Shown: positions 9,180 through 19,155, counted from the first letter of the stretch. The stretch is DNA of 64,000 nucleotides from Gammaproteobacteria bacterium (GCA_018825965.1 JAHKAA010000005.1:20394-84393); one strand, 5' to 3'. Notes: generated by a model not told the origin, from the letters alone. Translations and numbers: made by a program.

Positions 9180-9700
9180 TGGCGCTGATTTATATCAGTA
9201 TTGGCAGCAACATAGAGCGGGATTTGCATATCAGCGCCGCCTATCTGGAACTGTCGGCTTTGTTTGGCGAAATTCGCTGCTCTGCTGTGTATGAAAGTGA
9301 AGCTGTGGGTTTTGACGGCGATGCTTTTTATAATCTGGTGGCGCAAGCCAGCACCAATTTATCTGTGGCCGACTGTGTTGCAGCTTTTAAGGCGATAGAG
9401 CAAAAATATGGCCGGCCAGCTAAGTCACCTAAATTTTGTGGCAAACGGCTGGATCTGGATTTGCTGACCTACGATCAACTGGTGTGCAAGGCGCCTGTTG
9501 AATTACCGCGCGATGAAATTACTAAAAACGCCTTTGTATTATTGCCTTTATCTGAATTGGCACCAGAGCAGGTTCATCCGCTGACAGGCCAAAGCTATCA
9601 GCAGATGTGGCAAGCGTATCAAGAGCCACAAAAGCTGTGGCAAGTGGCTTTTAACTGGCCGAATGCTGCTCCTGCCACTGTAGTTTTGCCGCCGAAATAG
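9179..9700 (+). CDS. folK: 6-hydroxymethyl-7,8-dihydropterin pyrophosphokinase FolK
   Basis: Transfers pyrophosphate from ATP to hydroxymethyl-dihydropterin, the folate-pathway step directly after FolB. 173 residues starting [14 protein letters not shown] at 9179 overlaps the folB stop, so an upstream in-frame start at 9143 is rejected. The GSNIERDL pterin-binding start and the HPPK signature [10 protein letters not shown] (metal-binding aspartates) are intact. The last ~50 bp overlap the 3' end of cca on the opposite strand. Confidence 0.95.
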   Translation: MALIYISIGSNIERDLHISAAYLELSALFGEIRCSAVYESEAVGFDGDAFYNLVAQASTNLSVADCVAAFKAIEQKYGRPAKSPKFCGKRLDLDLLTYDQLVCKAPVELPRDEITKNAFVLLPLSELAPEQVHPLTGQSYQQMWQAYQEPQKLWQVAFNWPNAAPATVVLPPK

Positions 9701-10895
9701 CCTCAAGCCGCGCTTTGGCGACTTCCTGTTTAATAGCTTCACCTTTTAAACCCAAAGCGACAATAGCCTTCACATCAATAGCCCGGGCTGCTAACGCAAG
9801 CTGACGTAAATAATCAGCTTGTGGGTAAGCAGCCTGTTCAAAGCCGGTACGACCTCGTAAATCTGCTATGGCACAAAGCAGCAATAAGTCCAGACGTTCG
9901 GGTTTACGCCATACATCTATGCCATCAAATAACTTTTGTACTGTGGCAGGTCTAAGCTCAAAAGCTTTGTGCAGCAACTGATGATATTCACAGGCCAATA
10001 AGGCCAAATCACGACAATCGTTGGGTACTCTAATACGGCTGCAAAGCTCCTGCACCAAGGGTAAACCGCTGTACTCATGACCGTGATGTTTGGGCCATAA
10101 AGCCGGGTCCGTGACACCTTTACCCAGATCATGGCAAAGTGCGGCAAAACGCACATCCAGCCGCTCTGACAATAAAGCCGCTTGTTTGAGCACTAACATG
10201 CAGTGGATGCCTGTGTCTATTTCCGGATGCCACTTTTCTGGATTTGGCACACCCCACAGCTGATCCAGTTCAGGCATTAATACTTTTAAGGCACCACAGC
10301 TGTGCAGTAATTCAAAATAAGTCTGAGGGTCTTGTTCTGTTAAAGCCCGTGCCGTTTCCTGCCAGACCCGCTCAGCCGTTAAATGCTCCAGCTCACCGCT
10401 GTTGCTTAACTCTGTCATCAATTGCAGGGTTTCAGCGGCTACCGTAAAACCCAAATGAAAATAGCGGGCGTAAAAACGCGCAACTCTTAGCACACGTAGC
10501 GGGTCTTCACTAAAAGCAGGGGATACATGACGCAGGATTTTAGCTTTGATATCGGCCACACCGCCATAAGGGTCCTGTAATTCACCTGACTCATCTTTGG
10601 CAATGGCGTTGATGGTTAAATCACGGCGTTGTAAGTCCTGCTCTAAGGTAACGTCTTCTGCAAAATAACAGGCAAAACCTGTGTAGCCCTGGCCTTGTTT
10701 ACGTTCAATGCGCGCTAAAGCGTATTCCTGTTTGGTTTTGGGATGTAAAAAAACCGGGAAGTCTTTGCCCACAGCCTGATAGCCCAAAGCCAGCAATTGC
10801 TCTGGTGTAGCGCCTGTGACCAGCCAGTCCTGGTCCAAAGCCGGGTAGCCCAGCAGCTCGTCGCGGACAGCTCCGCCCACAAGATAAATTTTCAA
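9651..10895 (-). CDS. cca: Multifunctional CCA tRNA nucleotidyltransferase
   Basis: Adds or repairs the 3' CCA of tRNAs. 414 residues, close to E. coli Cca (412). The class II nucleotidyltransferase head is seen in [10 protein letters not shown], the catalytic DQD around residue 21 and [10 protein letters not shown]; the C-terminal HD domain (LCHDLGKG) gives the phosphatase/phosphodiesterase activities of the gammaproteobacterial form. It converges with folK with a 50-bp overlap of coding ends. The encoded CCA in the window's tRNAs suggests its main job is repair, an inference. Confidence 0.96.
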   Translation of the reverse strand: MKIYLVGGAVRDELLGYPALDQDWLVTGATPEQLLALGYQAVGKDFPVFLHPKTKQEYALARIERKQGQGYTGFACYFAEDVTLEQDLQRRDLTINAIAKDESGELQDPYGGVADIKAKILRHVSPAFSEDPLRVLRVARFYARYFHLGFTVAAETLQLMTELSNSGELEHLTAERVWQETARALTEQDPQTYFELLHSCGALKVLMPELDQLWGVPNPEKWHPEIDTGIHCMLVLKQAALLSERLDVRFAALCHDLGKGVTDPALWPKHHGHEYSGLPLVQELCSRIRVPNDCRDLALLACEYHQLLHKAFELRPATVQKLFDGIDVWRKPERLDLLLLCAIADLRGRTGFEQAAYPQADYLRQLALAARAIDVKAIVALGLKGEAIKQEVAKARLEAISAAKLQWQEQHSAS

Positions 10896-10973
10896 TGCTT
10901 TCCTGCTCCCTCTTTTTTTGCCATTATAACGCCTTGCTTACAATTGTCGCCCTAACTCAGCAGCGGGAACCTT

Positions 10974-11882
10974 ATGTACACCGGATTTTTCGGTTTAACC
11001 AGTCAGCCTTTTTCTATAGCGCCGAACCCTGACTTTCTATTTTTGAGTCCTCGTCACGCTGAAGCTTTGGCGCATTTGCGTTATGGCTTAGGTGAGGCCG
11101 GTGGTTTTGTGCTGCTGACTGGCGAAGTGGGTACTGGCAAAACTACAGTGTCCCGCTGTTTATTGCAGGAACTGACAGATAAAACCGAAGTGGCTTTTAT
11201 CTTAAACCCAACCTTAAACGAGCTGGAACTGCTGGCTGCTATTTGTGATCAGTTAAAAATCCGCTACAAAAAATCCGACGCCAGCTTAAAAATGCTGACC
11301 GACAAAATTACCAACCGTCTGACGAAAAACCATCAGGGGGGTAAAAACACTATTTTGATTATCGATGAAGCTCAGCATTTACAACCCGCTGTGCTTGAGC
11401 AATTGCGTTTACTCACCAACCTGGAAACCAATACCAAAAAGCTGTTGCAGGTGATTTTAATAGGTCAGCCGGAATTGCAGCAGTTATTGCAGCGTCAGGA
11501 TTTACGTCAGTTGGCCCAGCGGATCACAGCCCGTTATCACTTAATGCCGTTGACTGAACAGGAAGTGCAGCAATACATCAGTTACCGTTTGCAGGTGGCT
11601 GGTTGCAGCCGGCCTGTGTTTACCGCTTCTGCTGTGAAAAAATTATTTTTATTATCAGGTGGTATTCCGCGCCTACTCAATTTAATCTGCGACCGCGCTA
11701 TGTTAGGGGGTTATAGTCAGCAAAAGGCATTAATTGATGCAGGCCTGATCAGTCAGGCTGCTTCAGAAGTGCTGGCGATTAAACCTCAACCAGTGAAAGC
11801 GGCCTGGCCAGTTTGGTTATGGCCACTGTTAACTCTGGTGGCGTTAGGGGCTGGTGCAGGGCTGTCTGCATTATTGTGGTAA
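10974..11882 (+). CDS. gspA: ExeA/GspA-type AAA ATPase of type II secretion
   Basis: A 302-residue AAA+ ATPase of the ExeA family: the MYTGFFGLTSQPFSIAPNP start, Walker A GEVGTGKTT (~residues 51-59), Walker B ILIIDEAQHL, and one C-terminal transmembrane helix (~277-300). In Aeromonas, ExeA and ExeB form an inner-membrane complex that helps insert the GspD secretin through the peptidoglycan. The next gene is a GspB-like protein 22 bp downstream, supporting that role. MshM of the MSHA pilus system is similar in sequence, but MSHA neighbours are absent and the GspB partner argues for GspA. Confidence 0.85.
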   Translation: MYTGFFGLTSQPFSIAPNPDFLFLSPRHAEALAHLRYGLGEAGGFVLLTGEVGTGKTTVSRCLLQELTDKTEVAFILNPTLNELELLAAICDQLKIRYKKSDASLKMLTDKITNRLTKNHQGGKNTILIIDEAQHLQPAVLEQLRLLTNLETNTKKLLQVILIGQPELQQLLQRQDLRQLAQRITARYHLMPLTEQEVQQYISYRLQVAGCSRPVFTASAVKKLFLLSGGIPRLLNLICDRAMLGGYSQQKALIDAGLISQAASEVLAIKPQPVKAAWPVWLWPLLTLVALGAGAGLSALLW

Positions 11883-11904
11883 AAGACAGAGCAGGGGACC
11901 CGTC

Positions 11905-12717
11905 ATGTCGTTATTAATGGATGCGTTAAAGCAACAACAGCAAGTTCCGGTGGCTGCAGAACAGACTGCATCAGGCCTTGGCTGGCGTATTGTTGCTTTA
12001 ATTTTATTAGTGGTTTTAGGTTTAGTTTTGGGCTTTTTTGTGGGGCAGTATCAATTCAACAAAAAAGAGCCAACAGCTGTTGTTGAGGCAGCTCCTGTGG
12101 TTCAGGCAGCACCTGTTATTGCTAACGCGGCAGATATTGCCATGGAATTGCAACTGGCGGCGGATCTGTTAAAACCTGCAGAGTCAGTGCAACTGGAAGC
12201 AATACCAGAAGACGAAGCACAGTTAGTGGTTTCAGCCAGACGAGGCGAGAGAGTGTTGGGACGTTCCACAGATGAAGACTTTGTTGATTTTGAACAAATG
12301 CAGGAAGCTGATCTGCAAGATGACTTAACCCCTGTGGACGAGCTCTTACCTGCAGCAGAGCTGGAGCAATCTGACGTATCGGCAGAGCTGCGTGGAAAAT
12401 TTGAATCAGCTTTGGCAGCTGCTGATGGCTCGCAGCTACGTCAACAACAGATTAATTACCACGATGCTCCGGCACAGGATATTAATCAGTTGGATGATCT
12501 GTTGCAGCGCCAGTTACCTTCCCTGCGTTTTGAAGCCCATGTTTATGCTACTGATGCTAAACAGCGTTGGATTAAAGTCAATGGCAAAGACTTACAACAA
12601 GGTCAGTGGGTCACTGCAGATATTCAGGTCAAAGAGATATTGCCACAGTATGTGGTACTGCAATTTAACCAGACTCAGTTTAGTGTCGAAGCCTTAACAG
12701 ACTGGAGTTACAGGTAA
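11905..12717 (+). CDS. gspB: GspB-like type II secretion assembly protein
   Basis: A 270-residue protein with a short cytoplasmic start (MSLLMDALKQQQQ), one transmembrane helix (~residues 25-46), a long acidic, alanine- and proline-containing periplasmic linker, and a C-terminal GspB domain (about residues 205-268, ending VEALTDWSYR). ATG at 11905 is preceded by AGGGGA, so an overlapping longer start is not needed. Together with the preceding ATPase it forms the ExeAB-type module for secretin placement. A small stem-loop (12712-12728) spans its stop codon and that of the convergent HD-GYP gene. Confidence 0.85.
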   Translation: MSLLMDALKQQQQVPVAAEQTASGLGWRIVALILLVVLGLVLGFFVGQYQFNKKEPTAVVEAAPVVQAAPVIANAADIAMELQLAADLLKPAESVQLEAIPEDEAQLVVSARRGERVLGRSTDEDFVDFEQMQEADLQDDLTPVDELLPAAELEQSDVSAELRGKFESALAAADGSQLRQQQINYHDAPAQDINQLDDLLQRQLPSLRFEAHVYATDAKQRWIKVNGKDLQQGQWVTADIQVKEILPQYVVLQFNQTQFSVEALTDWSYR

Positions 12718-12727
12718 AGTTTTTACC

Positions 12728-13939
12728 TTACTCCAGCACTGACTGGCGGAAAAAGCGAATAATATCAATGCCAAAATCTTCTGGCATCACAGCACCTTCA
12801 ATTTCAATATCTGTTTTGCTGCTGGCCAGATCGACAACAGAGATTTCGATATAGCGCTTGAATTTGCAGTTATAAAATACCTTGAGTACAGGGCGCAGCG
12901 GGTCCTGCTCATTGGCTTTGAGCACTATGGCCAGCTTCTGATTGCTCAGTTTGACCAGGGTTCCAACCGGATGTATGCCTATGGCTTTAATAAACTGAGC
13001 CACAAGCGCCGGATCAAAACTTTGTGGTGATTCACGTCTTAAAATTTTCAGTGCCGAAATGCCGGTCTGGCCTTCTTTATAGCAACGTTGTGCGGTAATG
13101 GCGTCGTAGGTATCGACTATCGAAATCATCCGGCCATATAAAGAAATTTGCTGCTCAGCTAAACCATAGGGATAACCTTTGCCATCCAGCCGTTCATGAT
13201 GCACTGCAGCCACATCAATACTGATGGGGCTTAAGCCTGGTATTTTTTCCAGAATTTCTTTGCTGTACACCACATGGCGGCGCATTTCGCCAAATTCTTC
13301 AGCCGTCAGTTTACCGGGTTTATTCAGTATGCTGTCCGGTACCAGAATTTTGCCTATATCGTGTAATAAAGCCCCTGTGGCCAGTTGCTGGATCAGTTCT
13401 TCATCAAACTTCATTTGTTTGGCAAAAATAGTCATCAGAATAGAGACATTCACCGAGTGTTCCAGCAGATACGCATCTTTTTCCCGAATACGGCTGATAC
13501 AGAGTAACGCGTCCTGATTACGAAATACCGAGTCGATAAAACCTGTAGCGCAGTCCTGAAAGGGTTGTAGGTTTAACTCACGCCCTGCCTGAATATCGGC
13601 AAAAGCTTTTTTCTGTAAACTTTTGGCTTGCTGATACAAGGTATTGGCTTGGCCCAATTCCTGTTCAAAACTGACTTTTTCACGTGTTTTTCCGCTGGCA
13701 GTTGCCACAGGCTCTGCCAGCGGCGCAACTTCAACTTTGGGTTGTTCCAGAGTTTTACTCAGGTCGACAACCAGTTCCAGTACACCTTTTTTCTTCAGTT
13801 GCTCGATCACAGCCGCAGTTCTGGCCCAGCCCTGAGTTTTAATTTCTACATTGCCTTTTTGCTTATGCACAGACAGCACATACATGCCGGGCTGTAATTC
13901 GGCAATGCTAAGAACTTTAAGCTGAGCTGGAGCTGTCAT
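12728..13939 (-). CDS. HD-GYP cyclic-di-GMP phosphodiesterase with DUF3391
   Basis: A 403-residue cytoplasmic protein. The N-terminal ~70 residues (LSIAELQPGMYVLSV) match DUF3391, commonly found ahead of HD-GYP domains. The HD-GYP part has LLHDIGKILVPD near residue 192 and the defining HHERLDGKGYPYGL box, so it should hydrolyse cyclic di-GMP; a metal-binding defect is not apparent. There is no signal receiver or membrane segment. It stands alone, convergent with gspB and separated from putA by a terminator and its own promoter region. The target process (motility, biofilm) cannot be told from the sequence. Confidence 0.9.
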   Translation of the reverse strand: MTAPAQLKVLSIAELQPGMYVLSVHKQKGNVEIKTQGWARTAAVIEQLKKKGVLELVVDLSKTLEQPKVEVAPLAEPVATASGKTREKVSFEQELGQANTLYQQAKSLQKKAFADIQAGRELNLQPFQDCATGFIDSVFRNQDALLCISRIREKDAYLLEHSVNVSILMTIFAKQMKFDEELIQQLATGALLHDIGKILVPDSILNKPGKLTAEEFGEMRRHVVYSKEILEKIPGLSPISIDVAAVHHERLDGKGYPYGLAEQQISLYGRMISIVDTYDAITAQRCYKEGQTGISALKILRRESPQSFDPALVAQFIKAIGIHPVGTLVKLSNQKLAIVLKANEQDPLRPVLKVFYNCKFKRYIEISVVDLASSKTDIEIEGAVMPEDFGIDIIRFFRQSVLE

Positions 13940-14022
13940 AGGCGGACTCTGGATAAATTGCCAAAGTTCGGCAATTTATTAATAAGTGAAAATACGATAA
14001 AAATGATAGCTCATTATGCGGT

Positions 14023-14049
14023 AAAAAAAAAGCCCGCTATACAGCGGGC
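14023..14049 (-). terminator. Intrinsic terminator of putA
   Basis: GCCCGCT (14032-14038) and AGCGGGC (14043-14049) form a GC-rich stem, followed on the minus strand by nine Ts. It lies about 30 bp after the putA stop codon. Confidence 0.92.
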
Positions 14050-14078
14050 CCCTGGTTTAATTAGCTTTTGCTTAAGTT

Positions 14079-17000
14079 TTAACCCAGATTATCAGTCATC
14101 GTCATCAAAGATGCATTACCACCTGCTGCAGTGGTATTGATAGTGACGGTTTTTTCTGTCACTAAACGGTGCAATAACTGGTGATCCGCAGGGCTGGTGA
14201 CCAAAGCCGTAATTGCACCATCACGGGCAGCTATCCACTGTCCTGACAAGGCTTTTAACGGGTTCGTGCCTTCAATCACAGCTGTTGCCACTACAGGATG
14301 GGCTAACAGCGCTTTTAAGCTGTGTAACTTCACCCAGTGGAACAGGTTCGCTGGTAAACCTGCCTGCAATAACAGCTTACGGCAGGTATCCATTTCGGCC
14401 TGCTGAGCTTCGCCTGCTGTACTGACAACTGCATTCCCTGACACCAGAGCAGTGATCAAAGCCAGCATCCAGTGCTGGAAGCTGCTGTGTTCGCTGCGAA
14501 TAAGCGCTACTACACCTTTGGCTTCCAGATGCAGCTGATTCGATTCACCTGTAGGTCCTGGTAAGGTAATAGGTTGAGCTAAATCCTTTTCCAATAACAT
14601 CAGCTGTTCACGGGCTGCTGTGATCACGTCGTTTAAGTCGTGTTCCTGCTCTGATACCAGTTTGTTACCAGCCAGCTGAGCGATAAAACGACGCAACACA
14701 GACCCTCTGTTGGTGACGTTTTGATTCAGCCATGTCACCTGAGTCACAGCCATATGTTGTATTTGGGTATTGAGCTGAGCGTCAAAACCGCTAGCCGCTT
14801 CTAACTGCTGTTGCACAGCAGCATCTAAAGCCGGAGCCTGTAATTCATGTTCTTTTATCAGACGACTTAAGTAGAAAGGGCCACCGGCTTTAGGGCCAGT
14901 ACCAGATAAACCACGGCCACCAAAAGGCTGCACACCTACTACAGCACCAATCATATTGCGGTTCACATAGATGTTACCTGCTTTGATTTCGCTGGCGACT
15001 TTCATGGTCGTTTGTGCAATACGGCTATGGATCCCCATAGTCAGGCCATAACCAGTGGCATTGATTTGCTGTATCACTTTATCCAGCTCTTCTGCTTTAA
15101 AGCGGATGATATGCACCACAGGGCCAAAAACTTCGCGCTCCAGCAGATTCAGGCTGCTGATTTCATACAAGCGTGGCGCAAAGAAAAAGTGATCGCCTGC
15201 AGCTGGTGCATCACAGACATAATGCAAAGTGGCTTTGCCTTCCAGATACTGCACATGCTGGTTTAAGCGCTCTAAAGCTTTGGTATCAATCACAGGACCT
15301 AAGTCAGTGCTTAACCAGGCCGGATCGCCTACATGCAGCTCTTTCATGGCGCCTTTGATCATGGTGATGATCTTATCGGCCACATCTTCCTGCAGGAATA
15401 GCACACGAAGGGCTGAACAACGTTGACCGGCACTTTGGAAGCCAGAAGAGATCACATCATCAACCACTTGCTCAGGCAGAGCGGTAGAATCCACAATCAT
15501 ACAGTTCTGACCACCGGTTTCGGCAATTAGCGGCACAGGCTCACCACCACGTTCAGCCAGTTTGCGGGCAATCCAGGCACCAGTTTCAGTCGAACCTGTG
15601 AACATCACGGCCTGAATACGGGTATCAGGCACTACATGTTCACCGACCTGACGGCCAGGCGCTATCACCAGCTGCACCACATGTTCAGGGAAACCAACAG
15701 CTTTCATCAGCTCCACAGTACGGACTGCAATTAAGCTGGTTTGTTCGGCAGGCTTAGCCACTACTGTATTACCAGCCACTAAGGCTGCGCTGACCTGACC
15801 TAAGAAGATAGCTAAAGGGAAGTTCCATGGGCTGATACAAAGTACTACACCACGAGCCTCTGCAGATTGCAGGTTCTTTGTGGCTTCAGCTGCGTAATAA
15901 CGGCAGAAATCAACAGCTTCACGTACTTCAGCCATGCTGTCGCCTACGGTTTTCCCTGCTTCTTTGATACACAAAGCCAGTAATTCATCACGATGCAGTT
16001 CCAACTGATCGGCTAGCTTCAGCAGAAGTGCAGCCCGTTCAGTTACCGCAGTGGCTGACCAGGCCGGGAAAGCCGCTTCAGCTAAAGTAACAGTGTGCTG
16101 CATTTGCTCTGGCGTGCTGTGATGAAGGAAACCTATCACTTCCTTGGTATTGGCCGGGTTGGTCACTGCAGCAGCGCCTGCCGGTACTTCAATCTGGCTA
16201 ACGGATGCTAACCATCTGTCCATGGCATCACGCATAGCCGTCATCTGATCGATATCAGTAAAGTCTTGCCCTTTAGAGTTCAGGCGGGACGCTCCGTACA
16301 GCTGGTCAGGTAACGGAATAGAGTTATTACGTTTTTTACTCCAGGCCCGCACTGTTTCTACCGGATCTTTGAGTAAAGACTCCACCGGAATATTTTCGTC
16401 GACAATATTGTTTACAAAAGAGCTGTTGGCACCGTTTTCTAATAAACGACGGACTAAATAGGCCAGCAGATCAGAGTGTTCACCGACTGGGGCGTAAATA
16501 CGGCAAGGCACTTTGTCATCCGCTACAACCTGATCATAAAGCGCATCGCCCATACCGTGTAAACGCTGGAACTCATAACCAGAACGGTCCGGCGCCATTT
16601 CTAAAATAGTGGCCACTGTATAAGCATTATGAGTGGCAAACATAGGGTACATACTGTCGCGGTATTCCAGCATCTTTTTGGCACAAGCCTGATAAGACAC
16701 ATCGGTAGAGGGCTTACGGCTAAACACCGGGAAGTCACTTAAACCTTCGGCCTGGCTGATTTTTACTTCAGTATCCCAGTAAGCGCCTTTGACCAGACGT
16801 ACCATCATTTTACGGCCCACTTTCACCGTCAGCTCACGCAGCCATTCAATGACAAACAAACCACGTTTGGAGTAGGCCTGCACTGCTAAACCAAAACCTT
16901 CCCAGCCTGCTAATTCAGGATCGGAAAACACAGCTTCAATCAGATCCAAAGACAGATCTAAACGATCGGCCTCTTCGGCATCCACAGTAAAGCTGATGTC

Positions 17001-17852
17001 GTAGGCTTTGGCGGCCAACGCCAGTTGTTTTAAACGAGGTACTAATTCGTTGATCACGCGGTCGCGATGAGTAAATTCGTAGCGTGGGTGAATGGCCGAT
17101 AATTTGACTGAAATACCAGGGCTTTTTAATGGACCACGTTTTTTCGCCGCAGTGCCTATGACTTTAATCGCCATCATGTAGCTGTCGAAATAACGGTTGG
17201 CGTCGTCCATAGTGCGGGCGCCTTCACCCAGCATATCGTAGGAATAGGTAAAACCTTTGCTTTCCAGCTCTACTGCACGTTCCACCGCTTTTTCAATACT
17301 GGTGCCCATGACAAACTGGGTGCCCATAATTTGCATGGCGTAACGTACGGCCTGACGGATCACCGGCTCGCCCATACGGCCACAGGTACGTTTGAGTAAA
17401 CCAAACTGAGCTTTTTTCTGATCGTCGCTATAATTCACCAGCTTGCCGGTCAGCAATAAACCCCAGGCTGAGATGTTCACAAACAAAGATTCACTGTTGC
17501 CCAGGTGCGAGCTCCAGTCTCCGTTGGATAACTTGTCGCGAATAAGCAGGTCGGCTGTATGTTTGTCTGGCACACGTAATAAGGCTTCGGCTAAACACAT
17601 CAGCACTAAACCTTCTTCGGTCGACAAGGAAAACTCGTTCAGCAACGCATCTACGCCGCCTTTACCCACCTGAGCTTCACGGATATTCACCACCAACTGA
17701 CGGGCTTTTTCCCAGGCACGGCTGCGTGCTGCAGGGCCAATATCCGCAATAGGTAATAAGTTGTTGAGTACCTGATCTTCATCAGCACGGTAGTGGTCGC
17801 GCATGGTTTGACGAATAGCATGACTGGTGGTCAATTGGCCTTGGAATAACAT
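14079..17852 (-). CDS. putA: Bifunctional proline dehydrogenase / P5C dehydrogenase PutA
   Basis: Oxidises proline to glutamate in two channelled steps, feeding electrons from FAD to the quinone pool and making NADH. 1257 residues. Order of parts: helical arm (1-~100), FAD-binding proline dehydrogenase barrel (~190-500), aldehyde dehydrogenase domain (~560-990) with the catalytic Glu (IAETGGQNCM) and Cys (SAGQRCSALR), then a C-terminal ALDH-like pseudo-domain (~1020-1257). The N-terminal ribbon-helix-helix DNA-binding domain of E. coli PutA is absent, so this enzyme cannot repress its own gene; the divergent Lrp-type gene is the likely regulator. Confidence 0.96.
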   Translation of the reverse strand: MLFQGQLTTSHAIRQTMRDHYRADEDQVLNNLLPIADIGPAARSRAWEKARQLVVNIREAQVGKGGVDALLNEFSLSTEEGLVLMCLAEALLRVPDKHTADLLIRDKLSNGDWSSHLGNSESLFVNISAWGLLLTGKLVNYSDDQKKAQFGLLKRTCGRMGEPVIRQAVRYAMQIMGTQFVMGTSIEKAVERAVELESKGFTYSYDMLGEGARTMDDANRYFDSYMMAIKVIGTAAKKRGPLKSPGISVKLSAIHPRYEFTHRDRVINELVPRLKQLALAAKAYDISFTVDAEEADRLDLSLDLIEAVFSDPELAGWEGFGLAVQAYSKRGLFVIEWLRELTVKVGRKMMVRLVKGAYWDTEVKISQAEGLSDFPVFSRKPSTDVSYQACAKKMLEYRDSMYPMFATHNAYTVATILEMAPDRSGYEFQRLHGMGDALYDQVVADDKVPCRIYAPVGEHSDLLAYLVRRLLENGANSSFVNNIVDENIPVESLLKDPVETVRAWSKKRNNSIPLPDQLYGASRLNSKGQDFTDIDQMTAMRDAMDRWLASVSQIEVPAGAAAVTNPANTKEVIGFLHHSTPEQMQHTVTLAEAAFPAWSATAVTERAALLLKLADQLELHRDELLALCIKEAGKTVGDSMAEVREAVDFCRYYAAEATKNLQSAEARGVVLCISPWNFPLAIFLGQVSAALVAGNTVVAKPAEQTSLIAVRTVELMKAVGFPEHVVQLVIAPGRQVGEHVVPDTRIQAVMFTGSTETGAWIARKLAERGGEPVPLIAETGGQNCMIVDSTALPEQVVDDVISSGFQSAGQRCSALRVLFLQEDVADKIITMIKGAMKELHVGDPAWLSTDLGPVIDTKALERLNQHVQYLEGKATLHYVCDAPAAGDHFFFAPRLYEISSLNLLEREVFGPVVHIIRFKAEELDKVIQQINATGYGLTMGIHSRIAQTTMKVASEIKAGNIYVNRNMIGAVVGVQPFGGRGLSGTGPKAGGPFYLSRLIKEHELQAPALDAAVQQQLEAASGFDAQLNTQIQHMAVTQVTWLNQNVTNRGSVLRRFIAQLAGNKLVSEQEHDLNDVITAAREQLMLLEKDLAQPITLPGPTGESNQLHLEAKGVVALIRSEHSSFQHWMLALITALVSGNAVVSTAGEAQQAEMDTCRKLLLQAGLPANLFHWVKLHSLKALLAHPVVATAVIEGTNPLKALSGQWIAARDGAITALVTSPADHQLLHRLVTEKTVTINTTAAGGNASLMTMTDNLG

Positions 17853-17986
17853 AGGGTTTTAATCCAGTGAGGTGAAAAAAATTATGCTGCATTTTAGTGA
17901 AAGCGCAGCCCTATTTGGTGGTTTCTTTTTCAAACTAACCTTATATAATTCGGTTTATAAATCATAAAACCAGAAAAAATACTGCC

Positions 17987-18496
17987 ATGACTCAAAGTGC
18001 CAAAGGCCGTTTGCCTGACCGTATCGACATGACAATTCTAGACACGCTACAAAAAGATGGCCGTATTTCTAATGTCGAATTAGCAAAAAAGGTCAACTTA
18101 AGCCCCAGCCCTTGTATAGACAGGGTTCGCAAGCTGGAGCAGGACGGTTTTATTGAAGGTTATGGTGCCCGTTTAAACGCCAGTAAACTGGGGTTTGGCA
18201 CTGCTGCTTTTATTCAGGTGACGCTGGACAGAACCACTGGCGCTGTCTTTGATCAGTTTCGTGATGCGGTGGTGAAAATTCCGCAAGTGGCGGAATGCCA
18301 TATGGTGGCCGGTGGTTTTGATTATCTGTTGAAACTGCGCTTATCCAGTATGGAGGCGTACCGCGGTGTATTGGGTTTGATTGTGGATTTACCAGGGGTG
18401 TTGCAGACTCATACTTATGTGGTGATTGAGCAGGTAAAACAGGATGCGGGGTTGCCTTTAAAGTTGGCTACGGCACCTGAGGTTAAAACCGACTAA
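17987..18496 (+). CDS. Lrp/AsnC-family regulator, probably of putA
   Basis: A 169-residue Lrp-type regulator with an N-terminal winged helix-turn-helix (DMTILDTLQKDGRISNVELA, recognition helix SPSPCIDRVRKLE) and a C-terminal RAM ligand-binding domain (AECHMVAGGFDYLLKLR). It is divergent from putA across a 134-bp spacer. Lrp-type PutR activators of putA in response to proline are known in alphaproteobacteria, and the lack of a DNA-binding domain in this PutA makes an equivalent role likely here. The assignment as PutR is inference from context. Confidence 0.88.
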   Translation: MTQSAKGRLPDRIDMTILDTLQKDGRISNVELAKKVNLSPSPCIDRVRKLEQDGFIEGYGARLNASKLGFGTAAFIQVTLDRTTGAVFDQFRDAVVKIPQVAECHMVAGGFDYLLKLRLSSMEAYRGVLGLIVDLPGVLQTHTYVVIEQVKQDAGLPLKLATAPEVKTD

Positions 18497-18559
18497 TTGT
18501 TGTTTTTCAGCATGGTATGGCGGGGCCTGCATTGGTTAATCAGATCCGTGGGAAATTGG

Positions 18560-18578
18560 GGCGGGTGTTGCACCCGCC
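18560..18578. repeat. Perfect 8-bp-arm palindrome between convergent genes
   Basis: GGCGGGTG and CACCCGCC flank a three-base loop between the Lrp-type gene and brnA. There is no T-run on either side, so it looks more like a REP-type hairpin than a terminator. Confidence 0.5.
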
Positions 18579-18593
18579 TGTCTAAAATGGCAA

Positions 18594-18836
18594 TCAGCTA
18601 CCAGTATTATGCTGTGGTATAGCTTCGAGCCTTTCCGCAAGCCAGATTTTAATGATGGACTGACGAGTCACACCTATTCTGTGTGCTTCACGATCTAAAG
18701 ACTCGAGCATCCAGGCAGGAAAATCTACGTTGACCCTTTTTTGTTTTAGCATTGGTTTTTTTATCTGGGTCAGATCAAGATCCTCTGTTACATCTTCATC
18801 TGCTTCAAATTTGGCATCGAATTCATGCGCTTTCAT
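18594..18836 (-). CDS. brnA: BrnA-type antitoxin
   Basis: An 80-residue protein with an acidic N-terminal half and a C-terminal ribbon-helix-helix DNA-binding fold (KRVNVDFPAWMLESLDREA, then the IGVTRQSIIKIWLAERL helices). It overlaps the end of the BrnT-like toxin gene by 14 bp. In characterised BrnTA modules the antitoxin binds the toxin and represses the shared promoter. The pair sits in an accessory block between putA/lrp and ygiF/glnE. Confidence 0.85.
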   Translation of the reverse strand: MKAHEFDAKFEADEDVTEDLDLTQIKKPMLKQKRVNVDFPAWMLESLDREAHRIGVTRQSIIKIWLAERLEAIPQHNTGS

Positions 18837-19089
18837 ACAGCTCTACCTCGGATTTTCGCGAACGTCTGACAGATATGATCCTTATCGTTGAACCCCGGTA
18901 TGTAATTACACCTGACCAGTGTTTGCCATGGAGCATACCGATCACCAAAGATCGTGGTTCGTCGCTGGTTTTAGCAGGGATCTCTACAAGGTCTGAATCA
19001 TTCCACAAGTCTTGTGCTGTATGAAAATCAATACCATGTTTTGCGAGATTGCTTCTGCTTTTGTCTTGATCAAATTCAAACTCAATCAT
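18823..19089 (-). CDS. brnT: BrnT-type ribonuclease toxin
   Basis: An 88-residue protein matching BrnT throughout: the EFEFDQDKSRSNLAKHGIDF start, the central DEPRSLVIGM strand, VITYRGSTIRIISVRRSRKSE and a C-terminal Glu/Tyr segment. BrnT is a RelE-fold RNase that stops translation when not bound by BrnA. It is first in the two-gene operon, with brnA overlapping downstream, the standard BrnT-BrnA order. No strong ribosome binding site is seen before the ATG. Confidence 0.88.
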   Translation of the reverse strand: MIEFEFDQDKSRSNLAKHGIDFHTAQDLWNDSDLVEIPAKTSDEPRSLVIGMLHGKHWSGVITYRGSTIRIISVRRSRKSEVELYESA

Positions 19090-19155
19090 GAGTAAAAATT
19101 AAACCCTTTTTACTCATAAAGCAAATTAGTATTTGAAAGTGAGGGGTATAATTTT

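Noticed and set aside
10974..12717. MSHA pilus genes mshM and partner
   Set aside because: The second protein has the GspB-type C-terminal domain and no other msh genes are nearby, so GspA-GspB fits better.
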